Shown one piece after another: positions 42,598 to 51,506 of a stretch of DNA of 64,000 bases. Each line of letters opens with the position of its first letter. The stretch's first letter is position 1. The stretch is from CAMFLJ01 sp963702555 (GTDB lineage: Bacteria > Actinomycetota > Acidimicrobiia > Acidimicrobiales > Acidimicrobilacustridaceae): contig CAVPCW010000010.1 in NCBI GenBank assembly GCA_963702555.1, positions 1 through 64,000 of the forward strand, read 5' to 3'. The translations under genes were made by a program, and so were the position numbers. The notes below the pieces were generated by a model. It worked only from the letters and a program-made list of their open reading frames with translations. It was not told where the DNA came from and made no database searches.

Positions 42598-43800
42598 ATG
42601 CAGGTGACCGGGGCCCCGGGCGAGGCCGGGCCCAACCTACCGGTCGACCCCGACGCGGTGATGGCCGGCGCCCGTGCGGTGCTGGAGGCCAACTGGCGGT
42701 CCGAGGGCGGCTACACCGTGCCCAACGGGGCCGTGTACCCCTTCCAGTGGCTGTGGGACTCCTGCTTCCACGCCGTCACCTGGGCGGTGCTGGGGGACGG
42801 CGACCGGGCCCGATCCGAGCTGGCCCATCTGTTCCGCACGCAGAGCCGGCTCGGCTTCGTGCCCCACGTCGACTACGAGCACGAGCCCCGCCACCACGCC
42901 TCGTTCTGGGGGCGCAAGGGCCACTCGTCGATCACCCAGCCACCGATGTTCGGCCACGCCGTCGCCGAGCTGCACCGCCGCGGCATCGCCGTCGACGACC
43001 TCGTCGGACCCGCCACCCGCGGCCTGCGGTTCCTGCTCGACGAGCGCGAGCGGGTCGACGGGCTCGTCGCCCTCTGCCACCCGTGGGAGAGCGGTGGTGA
43101 CGACTGCCCCCGCTGGGACCACTGGTGCCCGGGAGGATGGGACCCGGCCCGCTGGTACGCCGTCAAGGGCGCACTGGTCTCCAGCATCGACCACGCCCGC
43201 GACGGCTCACCTCTCGCCAACCCGGGGTTCCGAGTGGCCAGCTGCGGCTTCAACGCGTTGGTGGCCTTCAACGCGCTGGAACTGGCGGAGGTCACCGGCG
43301 ATCGGATGCTGGCATCCGACGCCATGGCCCTCGTGCTGCTCCTCGACGGCCAGTGGGACGTGGAGCTGCGGACGTGGGTCGATGCGGGTGACAGCGAGTC
43401 CAGCTCGGGTCGGGCACGCACGCTGGACGCCCTGCTCCCTGTGCTGGCATCCAACCGGGCAGAGGCGCTCGACGCCGCGTTCGCCGACCTGATCGACCCC
43501 GCGGCGTTCGGAGGCCCGTGCGGGCCGACCGGGGTGCACCGATCGGAGCCGTCGTTCGAGGCCCGCACGTACTGGCGCGGACCGGCGTGGCCCCAGCTCA
43601 CCTACCTGATGTGGGTCGCCGCCCGGCGGCGCGGGCGGGGCCAGGAGGCGGAGGCGCTCGGCGCCATGCTCGTGCGGGGCGCCGTCACGTCGGGGTGGGC
43701 CGAGTACTGGGACGCCGACGACGGCACCGGCCTCGGGGCCGCGCCGCAGTCGTGGGCCGCGCTCGCCGCGGTGGTGGCCTCGGCGGAGGTGTCGGGCTAG
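42598..43800 (+). CDS. Glycoside hydrolase, (alpha/alpha)6-barrel, GH63/glucosylglycerate-hydrolase-like
   Basis: A 400-residue protein. YPFQWLWDSCFHAVTWAVLGD, PHVDYEHEP, HPWESGGDDCPRWD, SFEARTYWRGPAWPQLTYL and a final GAAPQSWAAL match the trehalase/GH63 type barrel; the aspartate of WDSCFH and glutamates downstream are likely catalytic. It could be a mannosyl- or glucosyl-glycerate hydrolase or an alpha-glucosidase. The start is uncertain: ATG 42598, GTG 42604 or ATG 42661. The stop overlaps the converging small membrane gene by 3 nt. Confidence 0.75.
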   Translation: MQVTGAPGEAGPNLPVDPDAVMAGARAVLEANWRSEGGYTVPNGAVYPFQWLWDSCFHAVTWAVLGDGDRARSELAHLFRTQSRLGFVPHVDYEHEPRHHASFWGRKGHSSITQPPMFGHAVAELHRRGIAVDDLVGPATRGLRFLLDERERVDGLVALCHPWESGGDDCPRWDHWCPGGWDPARWYAVKGALVSSIDHARDGSPLANPGFRVASCGFNALVAFNALELAEVTGDRMLASDAMALVLLLDGQWDVELRTWVDAGDSESSSGRARTLDALLPVLASNRAEALDAAFADLIDPAAFGGPCGPTGVHRSEPSFEARTYWRGPAWPQLTYLMWVAARRRGRGQEAEALGAMLVRGAVTSGWAEYWDADDGTGLGAAPQSWAALAAVVASAEVSG

Positions 43801-44156
43801 GAGGCCGGCTCGAGCGTGCGCAGGTCGAGGGGCTCGGCGTCGAGCCTCACCGCGGCCGGCGGCTCGGTCCCCCAGAGGGCAGCGGCGTCGACCCGTGCCG
43901 CCGCCTCGGCGCGGAACGCAGGGTCGAGCGGCGTGCCGGCGATGCGCACCTCGCCCGTGAGGTCACGGGTGAGGGCCAGGTGGTTGCGGGGGTCCGGGAC
44001 CGCCTCGAGGATCGACCAGATGGCGGCCTCGGCGCCCACCGGCAGCTTCGCCGAGCGGCTCACGGCCGCACTGGGCCGCCGGTCGGCGCGGATGCTGAGG
44101 AACAGCGCGACGGCGAGGACCACGGCGAGGAGAGCGGCCACGAGCACGAGCACCAT
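43797..44156 (-). CDS. Small single-helix membrane protein
   Basis: A 119-residue protein with one N-terminal helix (VLVLVAALLAVVLAVALFLSI), then a soluble part containing AAIWSILEAVPDPRNHLALTRDLTGEVRIAG and LWGTEPPAAVRLDAEPLDL. No family recognised. TACCGT lies 8 nt before the ATG (leaderless pattern). A longer upstream reading is a shadow of the phosphatase gene. Confidence 0.65.
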   Translation of the reverse strand: MVLVLVAALLAVVLAVALFLSIRADRRPSAAVSRSAKLPVGAEAAIWSILEAVPDPRNHLALTRDLTGEVRIAGTPLDPAFRAEAAARVDAAALWGTEPPAAVRLDAEPLDLRTLEPAS

Positions 44157-44282
44157 GGGCGTCGACGGTAGAGCGGTGGCTCCCGCCGGTGGTGGACCGT
44201 CCCCGTTCTCACCGGGTGCCGGCGCCGATAGCGTGCCGCGGCACAGGGCGAGGTGCCGGTGCCTCGCTCGAATGGAGCGGCA

Positions 44283-45938
44283 GTGACGGGTCCACGAGAA
44301 CCGGTGGACGGAGACTGGCTGGCGGGCATCGCCCCCGGCACCGAGATGGGCGGGCGCGTGCGCGCCTTCGACTGGGCCTCGACGCCGCTCGGGCCGGTCG
44401 AGTCGTGGTCCATGGGCCTCCGCACCGCCGTGCGCACCTGTCTGGCGTCGGACTTCGGGATGCTCGTGGTGTGGGGCCCCGACCTCATCAAGATCTACAA
44501 CGACCGCTACCGCGAGATCCTCGGGGCCGACAAGCACCCTGACGCACTCGGCCGCCCGGTGCGTGAGGTCTGGCCGGAGATCTGGGACGAGATCGGCCCG
44601 ATGTTCCGCACGGTGATCGACACCCAGGTCCCCACCTTCGACCACCACGGCCGGCTCATCATCGAACGCGACGGCTTCCCCGAGGAGGCGTTCTTCACCT
44701 GGTCGTACAGCCCGCTGTACGACGACGACGGCTCGGTCGGCGGCGTGCTCGACGTCGTGGTCGAGACCACCGACCAGGTGATGGCGGAGCGCCGGTTCTC
44801 GGCGGTCACCGCGCTGGGTCGGCACCTGCTCCGGGCCGAGAACGTCACCGACGCCTGCCTCGCCGCCACCCGAGCCCTCGCCCGCTGGCCGGCCGACATC
44901 CGTGCCGCCGACCTCTACCTGCGCGTCGGCGGCGAGCCCGCGTTGGTGGCCTCCAACCGGCGGGCCGAGGCCGCGCCGGTGCCGGCGTCGGTGCTGTCCG
45001 AGGTCATCGCCGGTGGCGAGGTCGTCCTCCTCGGTCAGCTCGTGCCCGACGGCCCCGCCGCCCACGCGGTCGTGCCGTTCGGTCAGGCATCCGACGATCG
45101 ACCCCGGGGCGTGCTCGTGGCCTCGCTCAACCCGCAGGTCCCGGTCAACGACGGCTTCCGCCTCTTCCTCGACGTCGTCTCCACCACACTCGGCTCCGCC
45201 CTCGACAACGCCGTGCGCCGCGACCGTGAGCTCGGCGAGCACCGGGCGATCAACGAGACCCTCCAGGCGGCGATGATCACCCCGATCACCGACACCGGCA
45301 CGATCGCCGCCCGCTACGTCGCGGCGGCCGACGGCCTGTCGGTCGGCGGCGACTGGTACGACCTCGTGGAGCTCGGCGAGCACCGCCGGGCCCTGATCGT
45401 GGGCGACTGCGTCGGCCACGGGCTCCAGGCCGCCACCGCCATGGGCCAGCTCCGCAGCGCGTCCCGGGCGATGCTGCTCGAGGGCCGCGACCCTGCCTCG
45501 GTGCTCGAGGGCCTCGACCTGTTCGCCGGTTCGGTCGAAGGGGCCTACTGCGCCACGGTCGTGTGCGCCATCATCGACCGCCCGACCGGTGAGATCACCT
45601 ACAGCCGGGCCGGCCATCCTCCACCCCTCGTGTCCGGGCCCGAGGGCGCCCGCTGGCTCGACGGTGGGCTGTCGGTGCCGTTGGCCGTCGTCGACGGCAT
45701 CGAGCGCCGCAACGCCCGCGCCTCGATGAGCCATGAGGACCTCCTCGTGCTCTACTCCGACGGCCTGGTCGAGCGGCGGGGTGAGGTCATCGACACCGGT
45801 CTGTCCCGGCTGGCGTCCACCGTCGAGCGGGGCGACGGCGAGACCCTGGCCGAGCTCGCCGACCGACTGCTCCGCGAGCTGCTGAACGAGGACTCGAGCG
45901 ACGACGTCGTGGTCGTCGTGAAGTGCCTGCACGACTGA
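44283..45938 (+). CDS. PP2C-type (SpoIIE) phosphatase with PAS and GAF domains
   Basis: A 551-residue signalling phosphatase. An N-terminal PAS-like domain (about 20-160: ASDFGMLVVWGPDLIKIYNDRYREILG, FTWSYSPLYDDDG) is followed by a GAF-like domain (about 165-330) and a SpoIIE/RsbU phosphatase domain (about 335-550) with SVGGDWYD, VGDCVGHG, YCATVVCAIID, AGHPPPLV and LLVLYSDGLVERRG. The aspartates bind Mg/Mn. Such proteins dephosphorylate anti-sigma antagonist proteins in stress control; the partners are not in the window. GTG 44283 with GGAG upstream is preferred to a longer start. Confidence 0.9.
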   Translation: MTGPREPVDGDWLAGIAPGTEMGGRVRAFDWASTPLGPVESWSMGLRTAVRTCLASDFGMLVVWGPDLIKIYNDRYREILGADKHPDALGRPVREVWPEIWDEIGPMFRTVIDTQVPTFDHHGRLIIERDGFPEEAFFTWSYSPLYDDDGSVGGVLDVVVETTDQVMAERRFSAVTALGRHLLRAENVTDACLAATRALARWPADIRAADLYLRVGGEPALVASNRRAEAAPVPASVLSEVIAGGEVVLLGQLVPDGPAAHAVVPFGQASDDRPRGVLVASLNPQVPVNDGFRLFLDVVSTTLGSALDNAVRRDRELGEHRAINETLQAAMITPITDTGTIAARYVAAADGLSVGGDWYDLVELGEHRRALIVGDCVGHGLQAATAMGQLRSASRAMLLEGRDPASVLEGLDLFAGSVEGAYCATVVCAIIDRPTGEITYSRAGHPPPLVSGPEGARWLDGGLSVPLAVVDGIERRNARASMSHEDLLVLYSDGLVERRGEVIDTGLSRLASTVERGDGETLAELADRLLRELLNEDSSDDVVVVVKCLHD

Positions 45939-45975
45939 GGGCCACCCGTCGCCCGCAGGGCTACGGTCGCACCCG

Positions 45976-46704
45976 ATGATCCGAACCACGCGCCGAGACC
46001 ACGTCCTGGTCGTCACCATCGACCGCCCCGAGCGCCGCAACGCCCTCGACCACGACGCCCTCGCCGGGCTGGAGGGCGCCCTCGAGGAGGCCCGCTCGGA
46101 GGGCGTCCGCGTGCTCGCCCTCGCCGGGGCCCACGGCCACTTCTGCTCCGGCGCCGACCTCACCACGGTCGAGGACGAGGAGTTCGTCGCCCGCCTCGGC
46201 CGGGTGCTGCGCGGGCTGCGCGACCTGCCGTGCCCGACCATGGCCGTGGTCGAGGGCTACGCCCTCGGCGCCGGGACCCAGCTCGCCATCGCGTGCGACC
46301 TGCGGGTGGCCAGCCCCAGCGCCGGCTTCGGGGTCCCCGCCGCCAAGCTCGGCCTCCTCGTCGACCAGTGGACCGTGCGCCGGCTGGCGGCGCTCGTGGG
46401 CCAGTCGACCGCCCGCCACGTGCTGCTGAGCACCGACGTGATCGGTGGCGAGCGGGCCCATCAGCTCGGTCTGGTGCACCGGTTGGGCGACACGAGCGAC
46501 GGCCTGGCGTGGGCCGAGCGCATCGCCGAGCTGGCCCCGCTCACCCTCTCGGGGCTGAAGCTCGGGCTCAACGAGGCCGACCTCGAGGAGCCCGTCACCC
46601 CGACCTACGCCGCCGCCTTCGAGCAGGCGTGGGCGAGCGAGGACCTGGCCGAGGGCCTCGCCGCCTTCGGGGAGAAGCGCCCGCCCCGCTTCGAGGGTCG
46701 CTGA
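45976..46704 (+). CDS. Enoyl-CoA hydratase/isomerase family protein
   Basis: A 242-residue crotonase-fold protein. RPERRNALD, LALAGAHGHFCSGADL (oxyanion hole), and VVEGYALGAGTQLAIACDLRVASPSAGFGVPAAKLGL are diagnostic. The usual catalytic Glu in GA-PEV is not obvious because the position reads VPAAKLGL, so the exact reaction is open. TACGGT lies 8 nt before the ATG. Confidence 0.88.
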   Translation: MIRTTRRDHVLVVTIDRPERRNALDHDALAGLEGALEEARSEGVRVLALAGAHGHFCSGADLTTVEDEEFVARLGRVLRGLRDLPCPTMAVVEGYALGAGTQLAIACDLRVASPSAGFGVPAAKLGLLVDQWTVRRLAALVGQSTARHVLLSTDVIGGERAHQLGLVHRLGDTSDGLAWAERIAELAPLTLSGLKLGLNEADLEEPVTPTYAAAFEQAWASEDLAEGLAAFGEKRPPRFEGR

Positions 46705-46945
46705 CCCTCACCGACCGGTCCTGCTTCTCAGTCCCAGGCTGCCCACCCGTCCGTGGCGGGGAGCCGTCGGATCTCGGGAGCGGGAGCAGCCATGGCGCGT
46801 GTTCGGACTCGCAGTTCGAGCATGTTTTTCTGATGGATCTTGCGTACACCAGTTCGTCTGAGGTAGAGTGTGCTCCTTCCCCTTCGACACAGGCCTCGTC
46901 CGATGGCTCCGGTGTCCTCCAGTCGGTCGGTCCGTGGAGTCAGCC

Positions 46946-48184
46946 ATGCGGTCGGGGAACGAGCACGAGGACGAGAGTGTGTCAGTGGGGTGCGACAGCG
47001 CTCCGTTGGTGAGCGCGGTGCGGTCGGCCTGTGCCGGCCGCTTCGGGCTCGATGCCGGCCTCGAGTGGGGATGCCTCGACAATCCCGGGCTGCGGGGCGC
47101 GGCCGATGAGCTGCAGCGGGCGATCGGAGCGTTGCAGCACCAGCAGCGACGGGTGCTGGGCCTGATCGACGAGCGCAAGGCCTACGCCGCGGTGGGGTCG
47201 CGTGACGCCGCCGACTGGGCGGCCGGCCAGCTCGGCATCTCGCGGAAGGCCGCGGCCGACGGCATCGACGTCGCGAAGAAGCTCGAGGCCTTCCCGGCGT
47301 TGGCCGAGAAGGCCGAGGCGGGCCAGCTGACCCCTGAGCAGACCGCTCCGGCCCTGGCGCTGGCGGAGACCGCCGCCGCCAATGGCCACGACACCGCCGA
47401 CACCACCTGGGCCGTCAACGCACCACACATGGGTGTCGCCGCCCTCAGGCGTCGGGCGGCGAAGGCTCGTCGACCCGGCGCCGCCGACCACGTCGCGGCG
47501 AGGGCAGCCCGCTCGTTCGACTCGTGGACCGTCGGGCAGGAGCTCCGCTTCAAGGGCTCGGTCCCGGTCGACGACGGCGCCACGTTGTTGAAGGCGATCG
47601 AACGGGGGATGCCCGAACGCGACCCGGCCAACCCGGCCACCCTCGGCCAGCGCCAGGCCGACGGCCTGCTCGCCCTCGCGTCGGCCGCCATCACCGCCGA
47701 CGCCGATCCTGACCGGGCCACCGTCGTCGCCATCGTCGAACTGGCCGCCATCTGCGACGACGACCCGGCCGCAACTGCCGAGCTCGAGACCGGCGAGCCA
47801 CTGGCTACCGAGACCGCGAGGCGCCTCGTGTGCGACTCGCGCCTGTCAGTGCTCGTGCAGGACCGCGATGGTCGAGCCGTCGGCATCGGCACCACCGCCC
47901 GCACCGTCACCCCCGCGCTGCGCCGAGCCCTCGTGGCCCGCGACGGGCACTGCCGCTTCGGCGACTGCACCTCGCGCCGGTTCCTCCACGGCCACCACAT
48001 CACGCACTGGCCGGCACCGACGGAGATGGGCAACCTCGCCCTCGTCTGCTACTCCCACCACCATTCGCTCCACGAAGGCGGCTGGCAGCTCACCGGCGAC
48101 CCGACCGGGGCACTCACCGCCGTCCACACCGACGGCCGACGCAGTCCACCGAACCTCCCGCAGGCGCTCGAGGACACGAGCTAG
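46946..48184 (+). CDS. DUF222/HNH endonuclease family protein (13E12-like)
   Basis: A 412-residue protein. The DUF222 helical region (about 40-290) includes LGLIDERKAYAAVGSRDAADWAAGQLGISRKAA and PEQTAPALALAE. The C-terminal HNH nuclease has CRFGDCTSRRFLHGHHITHWP, with zinc Cys and His pairs, and NLALVCYSHHHSLHEGGW. Members are multicopy in actinobacteria; some are domestic and some mobile-linked. ATG 46946 has GGAG upstream; a longer start at 46868 is possible. The 240-nt gap upstream is AT-richer and has TTGCGT and TAGAGT 18 nt apart as a possible promoter. Confidence 0.85.
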   Translation: MRSGNEHEDESVSVGCDSAPLVSAVRSACAGRFGLDAGLEWGCLDNPGLRGAADELQRAIGALQHQQRRVLGLIDERKAYAAVGSRDAADWAAGQLGISRKAAADGIDVAKKLEAFPALAEKAEAGQLTPEQTAPALALAETAAANGHDTADTTWAVNAPHMGVAALRRRAAKARRPGAADHVAARAARSFDSWTVGQELRFKGSVPVDDGATLLKAIERGMPERDPANPATLGQRQADGLLALASAAITADADPDRATVVAIVELAAICDDDPAATAELETGEPLATETARRLVCDSRLSVLVQDRDGRAVGIGTTARTVTPALRRALVARDGHCRFGDCTSRRFLHGHHITHWPAPTEMGNLALVCYSHHHSLHEGGWQLTGDPTGALTAVHTDGRRSPPNLPQALEDTS

Positions 48185-48258
48185 TTCGTCGCTGGTTCGG
48201 AGCGGCTCTGTGGCCGGATGCGTGCGACGGGGCGTACGCGGTGCCTGCGGTTGGGTTC

Positions 48259-48326
48259 GCGTGGTCGAGGGCTTGGAGCCGAGGGCTTGGAGCCGAGAGC
48301 GTGGTGCCGAGAGCGTGGAGCAGGCC
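48259..48326. repeat. Degenerate 14-nt tandem repeat
   Basis: About four and a half units: GCTTGGAGCCGAGG, GCTTGGAGCCGAGA, GCGTGGTGCCGAGA and GCGTGGAGCAGGCC, preceded by GCGTGGTCGAGG. It lies between the HNH gene and the stop of the converging lipoprotein gene. No coding role seen. Confidence 0.75.
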
Positions 48327-48331
48327 GGGTT

Positions 48332-48931
48332 TCAGCGGGCGGAGCCGCGGACCGAGCCGACCAGCTTGCCGGCGGGGTCGAAGGCGAGGCAGCCGATCTG
48401 CTGGACCTTGCGGGCCCGCTGCTCCTCGCTCGGCAGGACCCAGCCCACCTCGAGCGACGAGTCCTGGTACGGCGTGCCGACGTAGGCGGCGAACGCCGGC
48501 GGGCACAGCTGCTTGGCCGCGGCGATGAGCGCGGGCTCGTCGGGCGTGCCGGGCAGGCCGGCGGGCACCACGGCGATGACCTCGTACTGGTGGGGCAGGT
48601 TGCAGTCGAGCCGGAGGATGAGCTCCTTGGAGCCCTGCGGTGTGGCGTTGGCGTCGGGCAGGGCCCGGGTGGTGGCCGCACCTTGATCGCCGGTGGCCCG
48701 CAGGTCGATGCAGTCGCCTTCTTCCGGCGCGTAGACGAACAACTCCTTGCCCTCCGATGCGTCGGGCTCAGCCGTCGTGGAGGTCGTCGGCCCGGCGTCG
48801 GTGGCACCGGCCGTGGTGGTGGTGCTGAGGGTGACCGGCGTGCCGCCGGAGGTGGTGGAGCACGCCCCGAGGGCCACCCCGGCGAGGAGCACGGCACAGA
48901 GCAGGGCGGGCGCGAGTCGAGAGCGGTTCAT
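48332..48931 (-). CDS. Lipoprotein with septum-formation-type domain
   Basis: A 199-residue protein. The lipobox LGAC at about residue 22-25 follows the hydrophobic APALLCAVLLAGVA. A Thr/Ser-rich linker (STTTTAGATDAGPTTSTT) leads to a domain with EGDCIDL, LDCNLPHQYEVIAVV, CPPAFAAYVG, VGWVLPSEEQ and IGCLAFD. The four cysteines and HQYEV match the actinobacterial septum-formation/DUF4190-linked domain. It probably sits on the outer face of the membrane. It follows the sortase stop region in the same direction, with 10 nt between them. Confidence 0.8.
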   Translation of the reverse strand: MNRSRLAPALLCAVLLAGVALGACSTTSGGTPVTLSTTTTAGATDAGPTTSTTAEPDASEGKELFVYAPEEGDCIDLRATGDQGAATTRALPDANATPQGSKELILRLDCNLPHQYEVIAVVPAGLPGTPDEPALIAAAKQLCPPAFAAYVGTPYQDSSLEVGWVLPSEEQRARKVQQIGCLAFDPAGKLVGSVRGSAR

Positions 48932-48941
48932 CGGAGGTCGA

Positions 48942-49889
48942 TCAGTAGGAGGCCGGCAGGAGCCGGGCGATGTTCTCGTAGGCCACGAAGAGCACGACGA
49001 GGAAGATCGGCGTGCCGATCGCGTAGACGGGGATCTTGTGCCAGACCGGCCACTTGCGGGCGGCCAGCCAGGTCAGGAACCAGATCAGCAGGGCCAGCGC
49101 GGTCCAGAAGATCGCCGGCGCCCGGGCCGACGGATCGCCGCCGGCCAGCGCGTCGAGCGACGCGTCGACGGTGACGGCGTCGTCGCCGGTGACCTCGGGG
49201 AGCGGGGTGGGCGGTGCGGGGGGAGAGGTCAGGGTGCCGGTGACGACGATGCGCTCCCGGGCGCTGTACTTGGGGTGGCAGGCCATCAGCGTGACCTTGT
49301 TGGTGCCGTCCTGCTCGAGGATCTCGACCTGGGTGGGCTTCACGATGAAGTGGCCCGAGGGCTCGTCGCCAGGGGCGGCGGGCTGGGCGTCGACCTTGTA
49401 GGTGAAGGTGCCCTGCACGGTCTCGAAGGTGATCTCCTCGCCCGGCTGCAGTTCGTCGAGGCGGGCGAAGGGGGCCTGGTAGGTCGTGCGGTGCCCGGCC
49501 AGGGCGACGTTGCCCGGCTGGCCCGGCAACGGTGTCTGCGGGAAGTGCCCCGGGCCCTCCTTGAGATCGGAGATGTCGACGCCCTGGATCACGATGAAGT
49601 CGACCCCGATGGACGGGATGCGGATGCGCCCGATCGGGTCGCCGTTCTCGGGGACCGGGAGATCGGCCGGCGCGGTGACCGGCGGTGTGGTCGACGGGCT
49701 GGTCGGAGGGAGCTCGGTGGTGGTGGTCGAGGTGGCGAGCTGGTCGCTGAACTCGCTCTTCAGACGGTCCTGCGCCTGTTGGGTGGCGAGGCCCGTTCCC
49801 CAGAGTTGGTACGCGACGAAGAGCAGCACGAGCACGCCCGCGCGCATCATGAAACGTCCGATCGCGCCGATGACGCGCCACCACTGCAC
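48942..49889 (-). CDS. Class E-type sortase
   Basis: A 315-residue membrane sortase. An N-terminal helix AGVLVLLFVAYQLWGTG is followed by a Thr/Pro linker, then the sortase barrel: GRIRIPSIGVD, VALAGHRTTYQAPFARLDEL (catalytic His) and KVTLMACHPKYSARERIVV (catalytic Cys and Arg). Two more helices lie at the C-terminus (IFWTALALLIWFLTWL, IPVYAIGTPIFLVVLFVAY), a less common layout. GTG 49889 has TAGGGT 7 nt upstream. Cell-wall anchoring substrates are not evident here. Divergent from the ccm operon. Confidence 0.88.
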   Translation of the reverse strand: MQWWRVIGAIGRFMMRAGVLVLLFVAYQLWGTGLATQQAQDRLKSEFSDQLATSTTTTELPPTSPSTTPPVTAPADLPVPENGDPIGRIRIPSIGVDFIVIQGVDISDLKEGPGHFPQTPLPGQPGNVALAGHRTTYQAPFARLDELQPGEEITFETVQGTFTYKVDAQPAAPGDEPSGHFIVKPTQVEILEQDGTNKVTLMACHPKYSARERIVVTGTLTSPPAPPTPLPEVTGDDAVTVDASLDALAGGDPSARAPAIFWTALALLIWFLTWLAARKWPVWHKIPVYAIGTPIFLVVLFVAYENIARLLPASY

Positions 49890-50031
49890 GGCGGGGACCC
49901 TAGCGACCGTCGGAGGAGGGGTCCGTTCAGGGCGCTCCCAGTGGAGGGCCCCGCGGCGAGTCGAGGCCGCCTTCTCCGGGCCGGCCCGCTTGGTCGGGCG
50001 GACGACCCGACGGGTACCCTCGGGCCACCCC

Positions 50032-50841
50032 ATGGAGATCGAACACCCCGACCGCCCGACCGGGGCGGCGCCCGTGGTCCACCTCCGGGGCGCGGTGGCG
50101 CTGCTCGGCCGCTTCCCTGCCCTCGCCGGCGTCGACCTCGACGTCGACCGCCGGCGCATCGTGCTGCTCCGCGGCCCGAACGGCGCGGGCAAGACCACCC
50201 TCCTGCGCACCCTCGCCGGCCTGGTGCCGGTCACCGAGGGGACCGCGACCGTGCTCGGGGTCGACATGGTCGCCGACCGCAAGGCCGTGCGGCACCGGGT
50301 GGGCCTGCTCGCCCACGCCACCGGCCTCTACGAGGACCTCACCGTCGCCGACAACGTGCGGTTCTGGGCCCGGGCGGCCAAGGCCGACCTGGTCGATGCC
50401 GACGCGGCGATGACCAGCCTGGGGCTCGACGGCCGCCTCCAGCACGTCACCGTGGGCCGGCTCTCCACCGGGCAGCGCCGGCGCACGTCGCTCGCGTGCC
50501 TCATCGCCCGCCGCCCCGAGCTGTGGCTGCTCGACGAGCCCCATGCCGGGCTCGACCAGGACGGCCGCGACCTCGTCGACCAGCTCGTGCGCGACGCCAC
50601 CAGCGCCGGCGCCACCGTGATCCTCAGCTCCCACGAGCTCGACCGGTCGATGGAGCTGGCCGACGAGGTCGTCACCATCACCGGCGGCGTGGCCCACCGG
50701 GAACCGATCGAGCCGGCCAGGCCGGGCGAGCCGACAGCGTCGACCGATCCGGTCGATCCCACCGGCTCGACCGATCTCACCGGGCCCGTCGAGCCTCCTG
50801 GCCCGCGGTCATCCGACACGTCTCCGGAGGACGCGGCGTGA
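50032..50841 (+). CDS. ccmA: Heme exporter ABC ATP-binding protein
   Basis: A 269-residue ATPase. Walker A GPNGAGKTTLL, signature LSTGQRRRTSLA, Walker B LWLLDEPHAGLD and the switch His in SSHEL are all present. The final 45 residues are Pro/Thr/Ser-rich and not part of the usual CcmA. It powers heme-handover by CcmABCD. Its stop overlaps the ccmB GTG. First gene of the ccm operon, about 140 nt from the divergent sortase start. Confidence 0.9.
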   Translation: MEIEHPDRPTGAAPVVHLRGAVALLGRFPALAGVDLDVDRRRIVLLRGPNGAGKTTLLRTLAGLVPVTEGTATVLGVDMVADRKAVRHRVGLLAHATGLYEDLTVADNVRFWARAAKADLVDADAAMTSLGLDGRLQHVTVGRLSTGQRRRTSLACLIARRPELWLLDEPHAGLDQDGRDLVDQLVRDATSAGATVILSSHELDRSMELADEVVTITGGVAHREPIEPARPGEPTASTDPVDPTGSTDLTGPVEPPGPRSSDTSPEDAA

Positions 50842-51506
50842 TCCGCGACGCCCTCCTCGTGGCCGGCAAGGACCTCCGGCTGGAGGCCCGGTCCCGGGTC
50901 GCGATCAACCAGGTGATGCCGTTCGCTCTGCTCGTGCTGGTGCTGTTCGCCTTCGCCCTCGACCCCGACCGCGGCCTGCTCGAGAAGGCCACGCCCGGCC
51001 TCTACTGGGTCGCGGTCCTGTTCAGCGGCCTGCTCGCCCTGCAGCGCTCCTTTGCCGTGGAGGCCGCCGACGGCAACCGCGACGCCCTGCGCCTCTCGGG
51101 CCTCGACCCCGCCGGCATCTACCTCGGCAAGGTGCTCGCCGTCTCGGTGCAGCTGCTGGTGCTCGAGGTGCTGCTGCTGGTCGGCGTGGCGGTCCTCTAC
51201 TCGACCCACCTCGGGGGCTGGCTGCTGCTCGCCGCGACCCTGCTGGTCGCGACCGCTGGGATCGCGGCGGCCGGTACCCTCTACGGCGTCGTGGCAGCCG
51301 GGCTCCGAGTTCGTGAAACCCTGCTCCCACTCCTACTCTTGCCCGTGCTCGCCCCCGTCCTCATCGGGTCGACCCGTGCCTTCGAGGCAGCTCTCGCCGG
51401 CACGCCGTCCGAGGGCTGGCCGTGGGTCGGGCTCATGGGCGTGTTCGCCGTGCTGTACATCGTGGCCGGGGTGCTCGGGTTCGGGCCCCTCATGGAGGAA
51501 TCGTGA
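50838..51506 (+). CDS. ccmB: Heme exporter permease CcmB
   Basis: A 222-residue protein with six helices. It opens LLVAGKDLRLEARSRVAINQVMPFALLVLVLFAF and has the family segment RSFAVEAADGNRDALRLSGLDP. It partners CcmA. The GTG overlaps ccmA and the stop overlaps ccmC. Confidence 0.9.
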   Translation: MIRDALLVAGKDLRLEARSRVAINQVMPFALLVLVLFAFALDPDRGLLEKATPGLYWVAVLFSGLLALQRSFAVEAADGNRDALRLSGLDPAGIYLGKVLAVSVQLLVLEVLLLVGVAVLYSTHLGGWLLLAATLLVATAGIAAAGTLYGVVAAGLRVRETLLPLLLLPVLAPVLIGSTRAFEAALAGTPSEGWPWVGLMGVFAVLYIVAGVLGFGPLMEES

